Shown: positions 16,469 through 25,362, counted from the stretch's first letter. The stretch is DNA of 36,884 nt from an uncultured Thermomicrobiales bacterium (GCA_902806405.1 CADCWL010000011.1:80464-117347), one strand, 5' to 3'. A program made the numbers and translations. Notes: generated from the sequence alone by a model not told the origin.

Positions 16469-17653
16469 ATGGCCGATATGGGGAAGCACGTCGAAGGGCG
16501 CGACCGGGACGATAACCCGGTCAAGGCGCTCTTGACGGAAGGGCAGAGCGTCTGGCAGGACGACATCAGCCGACAGATGCTCGAGAGCGGCGATCTCCGA
16601 CGCGCGATCGAGCAGGGCGGAATCCGCGGCTTGACATCGAACCCGACGATCTTCGAAAAAGCGATCGCCTCGGGGACGGCCTACGACGAAGAGGTTTTGC
16701 GCCTCCTGCGGGAGGGCCAGGACGCGCCGGCGATCTTTGAGACGGTCGAGGTTCAGGACATCCGTGATGCCTGCGATCTGTTCATGCCGATCTACGAGGC
16801 AAGCGGCGGGACCGACGGCTTCTGCTCGATTGAAGTTTCCCCGGGTGCCGCGCGCAACGCCGCCGGCACGAGGGTCGAGGCGCGTCGCCTCTGGACCGCG
16901 GTCGATCGACCGAACCTGATGGTGAAGATCCCGGGCACCGCCGAGGGGGCGGCCGTGATCCAGGAGATGCTCGAAGCCGGCATCAACGTCAACATCACCC
17001 TCCTCTTCGCGATCCCGAGCTACGAGGCGGTGATGGAGGCGTACGTTACCGCCCTCGAGCGGCGGCACGCGAGCAACCAGCCGCTCGACCGGGTCGCCTC
17101 GGTGGCTTCCTTTTTCGTGAGTCGTGTTGATACGGCCGTCGACAAACTCCTGGAGACGAAGATCGCCGAGACGAGCGACCAGGGCCAGCAGCGGCGGCTC
17201 CGTGACCTCCTAGGAAAAACGGCGATCGCGAACGCAAAGCTCGCCTACGCGCGCTTTCAGGAGATGTTCGAGGGGGAGCGCTTCGCGCCGCTGCGGGCGG
17301 CCGGGGCGCAGGTTCAGCGACCGCTCTGGGCCAGCACCGGGGTCAAGAACCCGGCGTACCGCGACACGGTATACGTCGAGGAGCTAATTGGTCCCGACAC
17401 CGTGAACACCATGCCGCGGCCGCTGATCGAGGCGTTCCGCGACCACGGCGTGGTCCGCCGCACGGTCGACCAGGACCTCGACAAGGCGAGGCGGACGATC
17501 GACGAACTCGGCGCCGTCGGGATCGATCTGACCGCGGTCACCAAGCAGCTCGAGGACGAGGGGATTGCCTCCTTCACGAAGTCGTACGACTCGCTCATCG
17601 AGGGCGTGGAATCGAAGCGCGAGCAGATGGCGGAAGCGGTGGCGGCAGGTTAG
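16469..17653 (+). CDS. tal: Transaldolase
   Basis: Transfers a dihydroxyacetone unit from sedoheptulose-7-P to glyceraldehyde-3-P, completing the non-oxidative pentose phosphate pathway. It has 394 residues, the long single-domain type seen in actinobacteria and cyanobacteria (about 360-390). Seen: QSVWQDDISRQMLESG and IRGLTSNPTIFEKAI near the N-terminus, FCSIEVSPGAA, the Schiff-base Lys153 in NLMVKIPGTAEG, NVNITLLFAI, SVASFFVSRVDTAVDK, and RPLWASTGVKNPAY. ATG 16469 has GGAGGAG at good spacing. It is 77 bp after tkt. An imperfect 6-bp stem (GATAAG 16390-16395 with CTTATC 16408-16413) overlaps the tkt stop codon and is too weak to call a terminator. Confidence 0.97.
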   Translation: MADMGKHVEGRDRDDNPVKALLTEGQSVWQDDISRQMLESGDLRRAIEQGGIRGLTSNPTIFEKAIASGTAYDEEVLRLLREGQDAPAIFETVEVQDIRDACDLFMPIYEASGGTDGFCSIEVSPGAARNAAGTRVEARRLWTAVDRPNLMVKIPGTAEGAAVIQEMLEAGINVNITLLFAIPSYEAVMEAYVTALERRHASNQPLDRVASVASFFVSRVDTAVDKLLETKIAETSDQGQQRRLRDLLGKTAIANAKLAYARFQEMFEGERFAPLRAAGAQVQRPLWASTGVKNPAYRDTVYVEELIGPDTVNTMPRPLIEAFRDHGVVRRTVDQDLDKARRTIDELGAVGIDLTAVTKQLEDEGIASFTKSYDSLIEGVESKREQMAEAVAAG

Positions 17654-17706
17654 CGGGTCGTCGGCCGATGGTCTCGGCTCGGTGCTCGGCAGAATCGGGG
17701 GGAACG

Positions 17707-18672
17707 ATGGCAGAACCGGCGGGCGGCGCCGCCCCGGTTAAGGTCGCGGTGGTCGGCGCCGGCAACGTCGGGGCCACCTACGCCTACGCCCTCTTGCTGA
17801 GCGGCCTGGCGGCGGAGATCGTCCTCATCAATCGCAACCGGGACCACGCCGAGGGCGAGGCGATGGACCTTACCCACGCCGCCCCGTTCACCGGCCCCAC
17901 CCGGATCTGGGCCGGCGGCTACGATGACTGCGCGGGCGCCGCGCTGACGGTGCTCACGGCCGGTGCTCCCCAGGGGGACTCGGACAGCCGCTTGGACCTC
18001 GTCGAGCGTAACGGCGCGATCTTCGCGGAGATCGTACCGGAGGTCGTACGCCACAACCCGGATGGGCTCCTGCTCGTCGCCTCCAACCCGGTCGACGTGC
18101 TGACGTACGCGGTCTGGAAGCAGTCCGGGCTACCCCGGTCCCGCGTCATCGGCTCGGGCACGATCCTCGACACCGCGCGTCTTCGCGCGCTGCTTGGACA
18201 ACACGTCGGCGTCGACCCGCAGGCGGTCGAGGCGAGGGTGATCGGGGAGCACGGGGACAGCCAGGTTCCCGTCTGGAGCCTGGCGGCCGTCGCCGGGATC
18301 CCGCTCACCGTATTCGGCAACGCCACCGGCGTCGCAACCGATGCCGCGACGCTCGAGGAGATCGCCAGCCAGACGCGTAAAGCCGGGCCGGCGGTGGCGG
18401 AGCGCAAGGGGGCGACCTACTACGGGGTTGCCGCGGGCCTGGTCCGCATCACGGAGGCGGTCCTCCGCGATGAGCACGCCGTCCTCACGGTCTCAACCGT
18501 GGTCGACGGGTACCAGGGGGTCGACGACGTCGCGTTGAGCGTCCCCTGCGTTGTCGGCAGGAGCGGCATCGAGCGGACCGTCGCGCTCCCACTCAGCGAC
18601 GCCGAGGCGGCCGCGTTCCGCCGCTCGGCGGACGTCCTGCGGGAAGCGATCGGCCAACTTCCCTCCGTTTGA
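17707..18672 (+). CDS. ldh: L-lactate dehydrogenase-type 2-hydroxyacid dehydrogenase with unusual coenzyme site
   Basis: LDH/MDH-superfamily enzyme, 321 residues, predicted to interconvert pyruvate and lactate. Seen: Rossmann loop GAGNVGATYAYALL (residues 17-30), DLTHAAPF, Gln89 in AGAPQGDSDSR (glutamine at this loop position marks LDH; MDH has arginine), Arg95, SNPVDVLTY, GSGTILDTARLR, and catalytic His182 in GEHGDSQVPVWS. The residue closing strand 2, normally acidic and holding the NAD ribose, is Asn42 followed by Arg43 (VLINRNRD), which could favour NADP(H). ATG 17707 has GGGGGGAACG directly upstream; an in-frame GTG or ATG near 17668 is weaker. Its place between tal and gnd is unusual and suggests a redox-balancing role. 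Malate as substrate cannot be fully excluded. Confidence 0.88.
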   Translation: MAEPAGGAAPVKVAVVGAGNVGATYAYALLLSGLAAEIVLINRNRDHAEGEAMDLTHAAPFTGPTRIWAGGYDDCAGAALTVLTAGAPQGDSDSRLDLVERNGAIFAEIVPEVVRHNPDGLLLVASNPVDVLTYAVWKQSGLPRSRVIGSGTILDTARLRALLGQHVGVDPQAVEARVIGEHGDSQVPVWSLAAVAGIPLTVFGNATGVATDAATLEEIASQTRKAGPAVAERKGATYYGVAAGLVRITEAVLRDEHAVLTVSTVVDGYQGVDDVALSVPCVVGRSGIERTVALPLSDAEAAAFRRSADVLREAIGQLPSV

Positions 18673-18787
18673 GCCAAAAATGGCCACGCCGGCCGTCGCC
18701 GGCATCGGGCGCGGGCTGGCAACCGCGCGTACATTAGACTGGTCGGGAGCGCCGCATTCGGGTCGACGACGGGTGGGAGGGCGACGG

Positions 18788-20503
18788 ATGAGCCAGGAAC
18801 CTCGGTCGATGGCCACGGCGGTCCAGGCCGCCCCTGGAGCAAACGGGCGCGCCGAAGCCAGCGGCGGACGCCACATCGGGCTGATCGGGTTGGCGGTCAT
18901 GGGCGAGAATCTCGCCCTCAACATCGCCCGCAACGGATACCCGATGGCCGTCTACAACCGGAGCCCGGACCGGACCCGCGCCTTCGTCGACGAGAAGGCG
19001 AACGGCGCCGCCATCGCTGGCGCCTACGATCTCCGATCGTTCGTCGCCCAGCTGGAGCGGCCCCGCCGCGTCGTCATGCTCGTGAAGGCGGGTGCTCCTG
19101 TCGACGCCGTCCTTGCCGACCTGGTGCCGCTGCTGGAGCCGGGCGACATGTTGATCGACGGCGGCAACTCCTTTTTTCAAGACACCGAGCGCCGGTCCCG
19201 CGACCTGTCGTCGACCCGCGTCCTTTATGTCGGGATGGGCGTCTCCGGCGGCGAGGAGGGCGCGCTGAACGGGCCGAGTTTGATGCCGGGGGGCCCCCCC
19301 GACGCCTACGCGCTCCTTGAGCCGGTGCTGACCGCCATCTCGGCCAAGACCGAGGCAGGTCCTTGCGTCACCCACGTGGGCCCGGGTGGTAGCGGCCACT
19401 ATGTCAAAATGGTCCACAACGGGATCGAGTACGGCGACATGCAACTGATCGCCGAGACCTACGACGTGATGCGCCGCACCCTAAACCTCGACGCCGCGGA
19501 GATGGGCGAGATTTTCGCGCGCTGGAACGAGGGGAAGCTCGCCTCCTACCTGATCGAGGTGACGGCGGCGGTCCTTGCCTTCAAGGACCTCGATACCGGA
19601 CAGCCGCTGGTCGACGTGATCCTCGACCAGGCGGAGCAGAAGGGCACGGGCCGGTGGACGACGCAGAACGCGCTTGAGCTGGCGACGCCGACGCCAACGA
19701 TCGACGCCGCCGTCGCGGCCCGCATACTCTCCTCAAAGCGTAGCCAGCGCATCGCGGCAAGCAGGGTCCTGCACGGACCGGAGCAGGAGAACGTGGGACC
19801 GGGGGCGCTCGTCGGCCCCGACGAGCTCGACAAGGAGCGCCTGGTCGCCGCGCTCGAGGACTCGCTCTACTTCGCGAAGGTCTCATCGTACGCGCAAGGG
19901 ATGGCCTTGATGCGCGTCGCGGGAGAGACCTACGGGTACGGGCTCGACCTGGCCGAGATCGCCCGAATCTGGAAGGGCGGCTGCATCATCCGGGCGGCGC
20001 TGCTCGACCCGATCCGGGAGGCGTACGGGGAACAGCCGGATCTGGACAACCTCCTTCTGGCACCGCGCATCGCCGACACGGTGAATGCCAGCATGCCCGG
20101 CTGCCGACACGCCATCCGTGTCGCCCGCGCCTTCGGCATCCCCTGCCCGGCGCTCAGCGCGTCCCTCGATTACGTCGACACTTTCCGCCAGGAACGGCTC
20201 CCGGCAAACCTGGTGCAGGCGCAGCGCGACTTCTTCGGCGCGCACACATACAAGCGCCTCGACAAGGAGGGCACGTTCCACACGGTCTGGACTTCGCTTG
20301 GCACCAAGGAGACGATGACATCGGTTCCTTCGCGACGCCAGATGTGGGCCGAGGGCCAGGGCGAGGGCGACCGCTCGCCCGAAGGGGGAGCGATTCCGGA
20401 CGCCACGATGGAGGCCGTCGCTGCACCGTCTATCGCTTCGCCACTCGACCCTGACGTTGCCGGAGACCGCTCGCCGGAAGCGACCGAGAAGGGCGAGTTC
20501 TAA
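18788..20503 (+). CDS. gnd: 6-phosphogluconate dehydrogenase, decarboxylating
   Basis: Oxidises 6-phosphogluconate to ribulose-5-P and CO2, making NADPH. Seen: Rossmann motif IGLIGLAVMGENLALNIARN, NRSPDRT after strand 2 (typical of NADP users), DGGNSFFQDT, GMGVSGGEEGALNGPSLMPG, HVGPGGSGHYVKMVHNGIEY, EQKGTGRWTTQNALE, and the long-form ending FGAHTYKRLDKEGTFHTVW. It has 571 residues against about 470 for the family: about 28 extra at the N-terminus and about 70 after the normal end, the latter acidic and low-complexity with GDRSPE twice. ATG 18788 follows GGGAGGG; the frame is open further upstream but lies in the ldh end. It is 115 bp after ldh; a GCCGGC-CGTC-GCCGGC hairpin (18688-18703) lies in that gap. 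Confidence 0.96.
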   Translation: MSQEPRSMATAVQAAPGANGRAEASGGRHIGLIGLAVMGENLALNIARNGYPMAVYNRSPDRTRAFVDEKANGAAIAGAYDLRSFVAQLERPRRVVMLVKAGAPVDAVLADLVPLLEPGDMLIDGGNSFFQDTERRSRDLSSTRVLYVGMGVSGGEEGALNGPSLMPGGPPDAYALLEPVLTAISAKTEAGPCVTHVGPGGSGHYVKMVHNGIEYGDMQLIAETYDVMRRTLNLDAAEMGEIFARWNEGKLASYLIEVTAAVLAFKDLDTGQPLVDVILDQAEQKGTGRWTTQNALELATPTPTIDAAVAARILSSKRSQRIAASRVLHGPEQENVGPGALVGPDELDKERLVAALEDSLYFAKVSSYAQGMALMRVAGETYGYGLDLAEIARIWKGGCIIRAALLDPIREAYGEQPDLDNLLLAPRIADTVNASMPGCRHAIRVARAFGIPCPALSASLDYVDTFRQERLPANLVQAQRDFFGAHTYKRLDKEGTFHTVWTSLGTKETMTSVPSRRQMWAEGQGEGDRSPEGGAIPDATMEAVAAPSIASPLDPDVAGDRSPEATEKGEF

Positions 20504-20609
20504 GCCTCGACTCTTCAAAATGGCGAGGTGCTCCGACCGAGGTTGGGCCGTTGTTGACATCGTTGCCGAGAGCCCGAGTCGTCAGGTTCGTACCGAGTTA
20601 GGAAAGCCG

Positions 20610-22286
20610 ATGACCGACACCGATACCGTCCGCCGGACGCGCGTCCCCAACGCCGAACCTGGTCTGAACGAGGACGAAGTGGGGTCCGAGGGGAGCGGAA
20701 ATGGCTTCGCAACCCTCTTCGACGCGTGGTCCGGGGAGCCGACCGCCCCGAACCCGTTGCGCTCGGGCCTTCACCTGGATCGGGTTCCCGCCCCATGCGC
20801 AATGGTCATCTTCGGCGTCAGCGGCGACCTGACGGCGCGCAAGCTGATGCCGGCGCTCTACGATCTCGCGGTCAACCAGCCCCTGCCGGAAGGATTTTCG
20901 GTCGTCGGCGTCTCCCATCGCGACTGGAGCGACGACGACTTCCGCGCACGAATGCGGGAAGCCGTCGCTGCATCGGCGCGAACCCCGGTCACCGAGGAGA
21001 GCTGGGAGCTATTTGCTCGCGGTCTCTTCTACGTCCGCGGCGATTTCGCAGACTCGGAAACGTACCGTGGGCTCGGCGATCGGCTCTCCATAATCGACCG
21101 GGAACGCCGGGTTGAGGGGAACCGCCTGTTCTATCTGGCGACTTCGCCGAACTACTACTTGCCGATCATCCGCGGTCTGGCCGAAGGAGGCGTCTCCGAG
21201 CGGCAGGCGAACTACGAGGAGCCGACCGAGGGATGGCACCGGATCGTGATCGAGAAGCCGTTCGGTCGCGACCTGGCGACCGCTCGGTCCTTGATAGCCG
21301 AGATGGCCACGATCTTCTCCGAGCGGCAGATCTACCGCATTGATCACTACCTCGGCAAGGAGACGGTCCAGAACGTCCTCGCGTTCCGCTTCGCCAACAT
21401 CCTGTTCGACCCGGTCTGGAACCGGCAGTATGTCGACAACGTCCAGATTACGGCCGCGGAATCGATCGGCGTCGAGGGCCGGGGTGGCTACTACGAGGAC
21501 GCCGGCGCACTCCGGGACATGGTGCAGAGTCACCTCCTGCAGCTGCTGACCGTCGTCGCGATGGAGCCGCCCGCCTTCTTCAACGGGAACGCCGTCCGCG
21601 ACGAGAAGGTGAAGGTGCTCCGCTCGATCGTCGCGCCGACCGACGACGAGATCGCGACCCGGGTGGTTCGCGGTCAATACGAGGCGGGTTACGGCGGCGG
21701 CCATCCGGTAGAGGGGTACCGGGAGGAACGCGGGGTCAAACCCAACAGCCAGACCGAGACGTACGTCGCCCTCAAACTCGGGATCGATAACTGGCGCTGG
21801 GACGGCGTACCTTTCTACCTCAGAACCGGCAAGCGGATGCCACGGCGCGTAACGGAAATTGCGGTCGAGTTCAAGCGGGTACCCCACCTCATGTTCCAGA
21901 GCGTCGGGGATCTCGACCTGACGCCGAACGTAATCAGTCTCCGCATCCAACCCGACGAAGGGATCGCGCTCCGCTTCGCGGCGAAGGTGCCCGGCGGTCG
22001 AACGCAACTCCGCACCGTCCGCATGGACTTTCTATACGGCGCCTCATTCGGTCAATCCGGTCCCGACGCCTACGAGCGTCTGCTGCTCGACGCAATGCTG
22101 GGCGACCCGACGCTCTTCACCCGTCGGGACGAGGTCGAATCCGCCTGGGGCCTGGTCGACCCGATCCTCGAAGGCTGGAAGGACCCGGCGACCTCGCCCC
22201 TGCGCCCGTACGAGGCGGGGACTTGGGGTCCGGCCAAAGCCGACGCGATGATCGAGCGCGACGGGCGCTCCTGGCGGCGGCCCTAA
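20610..22286 (+). CDS. zwf: Glucose-6-phosphate 1-dehydrogenase
   Basis: Catalyses the first step of the oxidative pentose phosphate pathway: glucose-6-P to 6-phosphogluconolactone with NADP(H). It has 558 residues. Seen: dinucleotide motif VIFGVSGDLTARKLMPALY, EKPFGRDLATARSL, the active-site signature RIDHYLGKETVQN with His246 and Lys250, DNVQITAAESIGVEGRGGYY, DMVQSHLLQLLTV, and RTGKRMPRRVTEIAVEFK. About 60 residues precede the Rossmann fold, an acidic Gly/Asn/Pro-rich extension longer than in E. coli. ATG 20610 has AGGAAAG upstream. A perfect TTGACA (20554-20559) lies 50 bases before the start, but without a convincing -10. It precedes opcA, whose product assembles or activates this enzyme in cyanobacteria and actinobacteria. 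Confidence 0.97.
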   Translation: MTDTDTVRRTRVPNAEPGLNEDEVGSEGSGNGFATLFDAWSGEPTAPNPLRSGLHLDRVPAPCAMVIFGVSGDLTARKLMPALYDLAVNQPLPEGFSVVGVSHRDWSDDDFRARMREAVAASARTPVTEESWELFARGLFYVRGDFADSETYRGLGDRLSIIDRERRVEGNRLFYLATSPNYYLPIIRGLAEGGVSERQANYEEPTEGWHRIVIEKPFGRDLATARSLIAEMATIFSERQIYRIDHYLGKETVQNVLAFRFANILFDPVWNRQYVDNVQITAAESIGVEGRGGYYEDAGALRDMVQSHLLQLLTVVAMEPPAFFNGNAVRDEKVKVLRSIVAPTDDEIATRVVRGQYEAGYGGGHPVEGYREERGVKPNSQTETYVALKLGIDNWRWDGVPFYLRTGKRMPRRVTEIAVEFKRVPHLMFQSVGDLDLTPNVISLRIQPDEGIALRFAAKVPGGRTQLRTVRMDFLYGASFGQSGPDAYERLLLDAMLGDPTLFTRRDEVESAWGLVDPILEGWKDPATSPLRPYEAGTWGPAKADAMIERDGRSWRRP

Positions 22287-22364
22287 CCATCTGATCGCGG
22301 CGCGCGCATGCGGAGTCTCGGCCGGACGAAGCCGTTCGGCGCCGACCCGGAAAGGGGACGAGCG

Positions 22365-23645
22365 ATGGTCGCTTCCACCAGCGCAACGGAACGTCGCCAA
22401 CCGGCGAGGCCGCTTCCCGGTGCCGTCTGGCAGGCCCACGTCGTCGACGCCGGCGCCATCACGGCGGAACTCGGGCGCCTGTGGCGGCGCTTCGGGGCCG
22501 GCGACGGTCCGGCAGGGGAAAGCGGGGGTCGCTCGGGCGAGGACGGCGCCCTTGTTGCGAGTTGCGCCGAGACCCGAGCTAGCACGCTCAACCTGACCGC
22601 CGTGGCCCAATCCAGGGCCGGCGGCAAGCGGATCGAGGGCGCGGTTACCCACCTTTCGGACCTCTACCCATCTCGGGCAACGATCTTGATCGCCGACACC
22701 GAGCGGGCGGACGACCAGGAAGGCGGACTCGACGTCTACGTCACGCTCCTGGAGCGACCGGCCGAAAAGGGGCAGCCGGCGATCCGGTTCGAATGCGTCA
22801 CGGTCGAGGTGGGCGCCGCCAAGGAACGCTACCTCGCGTCCATCGCGTCGCCGCTGCTCGTCGCCGACCTCCCCGACTTCCTCTGGTGGGCCGGGAGCGC
22901 CGTGCGCGACTCCGGGCTCTTCACCGACCTTCTGGGAGTTAGTGATCGGGTGATTCTCGACAGCGCAGGCTTCGCCGGCGTCGGCGAGCTCCGCCATCTT
23001 GCCGCCCTCCTCGCCCGGAACCAGGGTCTCCCCAAGATGAGCGATTTTGCCTGGGCCAGGTTGACGCCGTGGCGCCAAATCGTCACCCAGTTCTTCGATC
23101 CACCGTCGGCGCGCCCCGCCCTGGACGCCCTCGACGGCGTCAGCATCCGCTATGGAGGGGTCGGGGACGATGGACGCTCCGGCTTCAGCGGAGCCCTTCT
23201 CTTCGCCGGCTGGCTCGGAGCCCGCCTCGGCTGGCGAGCCCCAGGCGAGCTGCTGCCGGTCCGTGACGAGCCGGGCAGCTGGCGCCTCACCGCCCGGACC
23301 GGTCGCCTGGGGCGGGAGCGTGAGGTATCCCTCATCCTCCAACGGAGCTCCAGCCCCTTGGCGGAGCGGTCGCTAGACGAGGTCGTGCTCCTTGCGGACG
23401 GCGGCCGGGGCGGCGAGTTCCGGGTTGAACGGATCGACGCCCTCGGGCTTGCGACCGCGAGCGAGGGTCCTGGGATGCCGGCTGTCCAGCGGATGGTCTT
23501 CGCGGGTCTCCTCGACGACGCCGCGCTGCTCGCGGAGGAGCTGCGGATGTTCGGCCGTGATCCCGTGTTCGAGGAGGCCCTCCTCTTCGCCGCGGCCCTT
23601 GCGCCCGAGGGCGGCGCGGACACGGCGGGAGCACAAAGCGCATGA
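22365..23645 (+). CDS. opcA: Glucose-6-phosphate dehydrogenase assembly protein OpcA-like
   Basis: OpcA-family protein (PF10128 type), 426 residues. In cyanobacteria OpcA binds Zwf and promotes its active, redox-regulated tetramer; it is not an enzyme itself. Seen: the RASTLNLTAVA segment, LYPSRATILIAD, ASIASPLLVADLPDFLWWAG (the most conserved family stretch), the DSAGFAGVGELRHLAALL helix, and DFAWARLTPWRQIVTQFFD. No catalytic motif or membrane helix is visible. ATG 22365 has GGGGA before it; an in-frame ATG at 22308 is weaker. It is 78 bp after zwf and overlaps pgl by four bases (ATGA), so translation of opcA and pgl is coupled. A redox role for its cysteines (few here) is not evident. Confidence 0.9.
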   Translation: MVASTSATERRQPARPLPGAVWQAHVVDAGAITAELGRLWRRFGAGDGPAGESGGRSGEDGALVASCAETRASTLNLTAVAQSRAGGKRIEGAVTHLSDLYPSRATILIADTERADDQEGGLDVYVTLLERPAEKGQPAIRFECVTVEVGAAKERYLASIASPLLVADLPDFLWWAGSAVRDSGLFTDLLGVSDRVILDSAGFAGVGELRHLAALLARNQGLPKMSDFAWARLTPWRQIVTQFFDPPSARPALDALDGVSIRYGGVGDDGRSGFSGALLFAGWLGARLGWRAPGELLPVRDEPGSWRLTARTGRLGREREVSLILQRSSSPLAERSLDEVVLLADGGRGGEFRVERIDALGLATASEGPGMPAVQRMVFAGLLDDAALLAEELRMFGRDPVFEEALLFAAALAPEGGADTAGAQSA

Positions 23646-24433
23646 CCGATTCCGCGACGACGCTCGATTTCGGCGAGCGGGGCGAGGTCCGCGTGTTGCC
23701 CGACGCCGAAGCATTGGCGAGAGCGGCCGCCGATCTCTTCGCCCATCTAACGATCGAGGCGGTGACGTTGCGGGGGCGGGCAATCGTGGCCCTCTCCGGC
23801 GGCACCACGCCCCGTCGGATGGGGGAACTCCTGGCGACGCCGCCGGCCCGTGAACGAGTGCCGTGGAACCGTTTGGAGATCTTCTGGGGCGATGAGCGAT
23901 GGGTGCCGCAGGATGACGCGGAGAGCAATGCCGGTGTCGCGAGACGGACCTTCCTCGACAGGGTGCCGCTCCCGCCAACGCAGGTGCATCCCTTCTCGAC
24001 CGACCTGCCGGACCCCGCCACGGCGGCCCGGGCGTACGCAGCGAGGATCCAGGAGATCATCGGAGCGGGAGAAGGCGTCCCCCGGTTCGACCTGGTCCTG
24101 CTTGGCATGGGGGACGACGGGCACACCGCCTCGCTCTTCCCAGGGACGGCCGCTTTGTCGGAGCACGATACGTGGGTGGTCGCCAATCACGTGCCCGAAC
24201 TGGAAACGGTCCGCCTGACCCTCACGGTTCCCGTGCTGAACGGCGGCCGAGAGGTCGTCTTTCTGGTCGGCGGCGCGGGGAAGGCGGAGGCGCTCGCGGC
24301 CGTCCTGGAAGGACCGGAGGCGACCTCTCGACTTCCGGCTCAGCTGATCAGACCGGTCGACGGCCACCTCCTGTGGCTGGTCGACCGCGATGCGGCCTCC
24401 CAGCTTCGTGCCGCCGGCTCCCCGGATGGATGA
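23642..24433 (+). CDS. pgl: 6-phosphogluconolactonase
   Basis: Hydrolyses 6-phosphogluconolactone to 6-phosphogluconate, linking Zwf and Gnd. It has 263 residues of the DevB/SOL type (NagB-like fold). Seen: VALSGGTTPRRMGELL, LEIFWGDERWVPQDDAESN (the family's GDER...SN motif), PFSTDLPDPATAA, and the active-site block FDLVLLGMGDDGHTASLFPG. The start overlaps the opcA stop by four bases and the end overlaps rpiA by eight bases, so all three genes are probably translated in a coupled way. No signal peptide is present; the protein is cytoplasmic. Confidence 0.96.
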   Translation: MTDSATTLDFGERGEVRVLPDAEALARAAADLFAHLTIEAVTLRGRAIVALSGGTTPRRMGELLATPPARERVPWNRLEIFWGDERWVPQDDAESNAGVARRTFLDRVPLPPTQVHPFSTDLPDPATAARAYAARIQEIIGAGEGVPRFDLVLLGMGDDGHTASLFPGTAALSEHDTWVVANHVPELETVRLTLTVPVLNGGREVVFLVGGAGKAEALAAVLEGPEATSRLPAQLIRPVDGHLLWLVDRDAASQLRAAGSPDG

Positions 24434-25160
24434 CGCGGCGCGGATGATCTGCCTGGCGGATGCGGCCGCCGGGGAGGTCGAGACAGGAATGACGCTCGGC
24501 CTTGGGACCGGGTCCACGGCCGAAGCTGTTCTGCGGGCGCTTGGCCGGCGGGTTGCGGGCGGGCTAGAGATCCGGGGGGTGGCCACCTCGCGACGGACCG
24601 CCGCGCTGGCCGAGGAACTGGCGATCCCGCTCGTCAGTCTTGAGGAGGTCGAGCGGATCGACCTCGGCATCGACGGGGCCGACGAGATCGATCCGAGGCT
24701 CGACGTCGTCAAAGGGCGCGGCGGCGCGCTTCTCCACGAAAAGCTGGTCGCCCTCGCCTGCGACGACTATCTGATCGTCGCCTCCTCCGAGAAACTCGTC
24801 GCCACCCTCGGAAGCAGGGTGCCGATACCGGTCGAGGTCGTCCCGTTCGGCCGGCAGCAGACCGCCTCTCGGCTGCGGCGGCTCGGTTTCGAGCCCCAGT
24901 TGCGGACCAGCGGCGGCCCCGAGGGGGATGCCCCCGGTGCGGAAACCCCGGTCGTCTCGGACGGCGGACACGTGATCTACGACTGCGCGATCGGCGCGAT
25001 GGTCGATGTGCACGGGCTTGCGGCGGCGACCAAGGCGATCACCGGCGTCGTCGACCACGGTCTCTTCCTCGGTGTGGCGCGCAGCGCACTCGTCGTCGAG
25101 AGCGACGGTTCGGTCCGGCGCCTCGTTGCGCCCTCCGGACCGAATCTCGGGCGCCGGTGA
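24426..25160 (+). CDS. rpiA: Ribose-5-phosphate isomerase A
   Basis: Interconverts ribulose-5-P, the product of Gnd, and ribose-5-P. It has 244 residues, within the family norm (about 220-240). Seen: GMTLGLGTGSTAEAVLRAL, the catalytic motif DLGIDGADEIDP, VVKGRGGALLHEKLVA, and ASSEKLVATLG with PIPVEVVPF. ATG 24426 lies inside the end of pgl (8-bp overlap). An in-frame ATG at 24390 is also possible but would lengthen the overlap. This is the last gene of the pentose phosphate cluster. The 282 bp after it hold no gene I can support. Confidence 0.96.
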   Translation: MDDAARMICLADAAAGEVETGMTLGLGTGSTAEAVLRALGRRVAGGLEIRGVATSRRTAALAEELAIPLVSLEEVERIDLGIDGADEIDPRLDVVKGRGGALLHEKLVALACDDYLIVASSEKLVATLGSRVPIPVEVVPFGRQQTASRLRRLGFEPQLRTSGGPEGDAPGAETPVVSDGGHVIYDCAIGAMVDVHGLAAATKAITGVVDHGLFLGVARSALVVESDGSVRRLVAPSGPNLGRR

Positions 25161-25333
25161 GGTGCGAGCGTCGTCACCACCTGCCGCTTCCGTTCGATTC
25201 CCGCTTGGGGGAACCGAGCCTCCGCCGATGCGTTTCTCCGGGACCGACCGAGCGGCGAGCCCTAGAGGACGATGCTCCCTGCTGCCCAGACCGGTCGAAC
25301 GCCGAGTGGCCCTCGGGGCCGACCCGGGCGGAG

Positions 25334-25362
25334 TTGCGTTCCAACCCATAACCCATTACAAC
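25334..25362 (+). promoter_or_regulatory. Candidate promoter of the site-2 protease gene
   Basis: TTGCGT (25334-25339) and TACAAC (25357-25362) are 17 bases apart in a locally AT-richer patch, four of six matches each to the housekeeping consensus. Transcription would start near 25369. The leader would contain a short hairpin, GGCGCG (25373-25378) pairing with CGCGCC (25384-25389), and end at ATG 25443. Prediction only. Confidence 0.4.

Noticed and set aside
20554-20582. Internal promoter for zwf from a perfect TTGACA
   Set aside because: No acceptable -10 box occurs 16-19 bases downstream (AGTCGT, GTCGTC).
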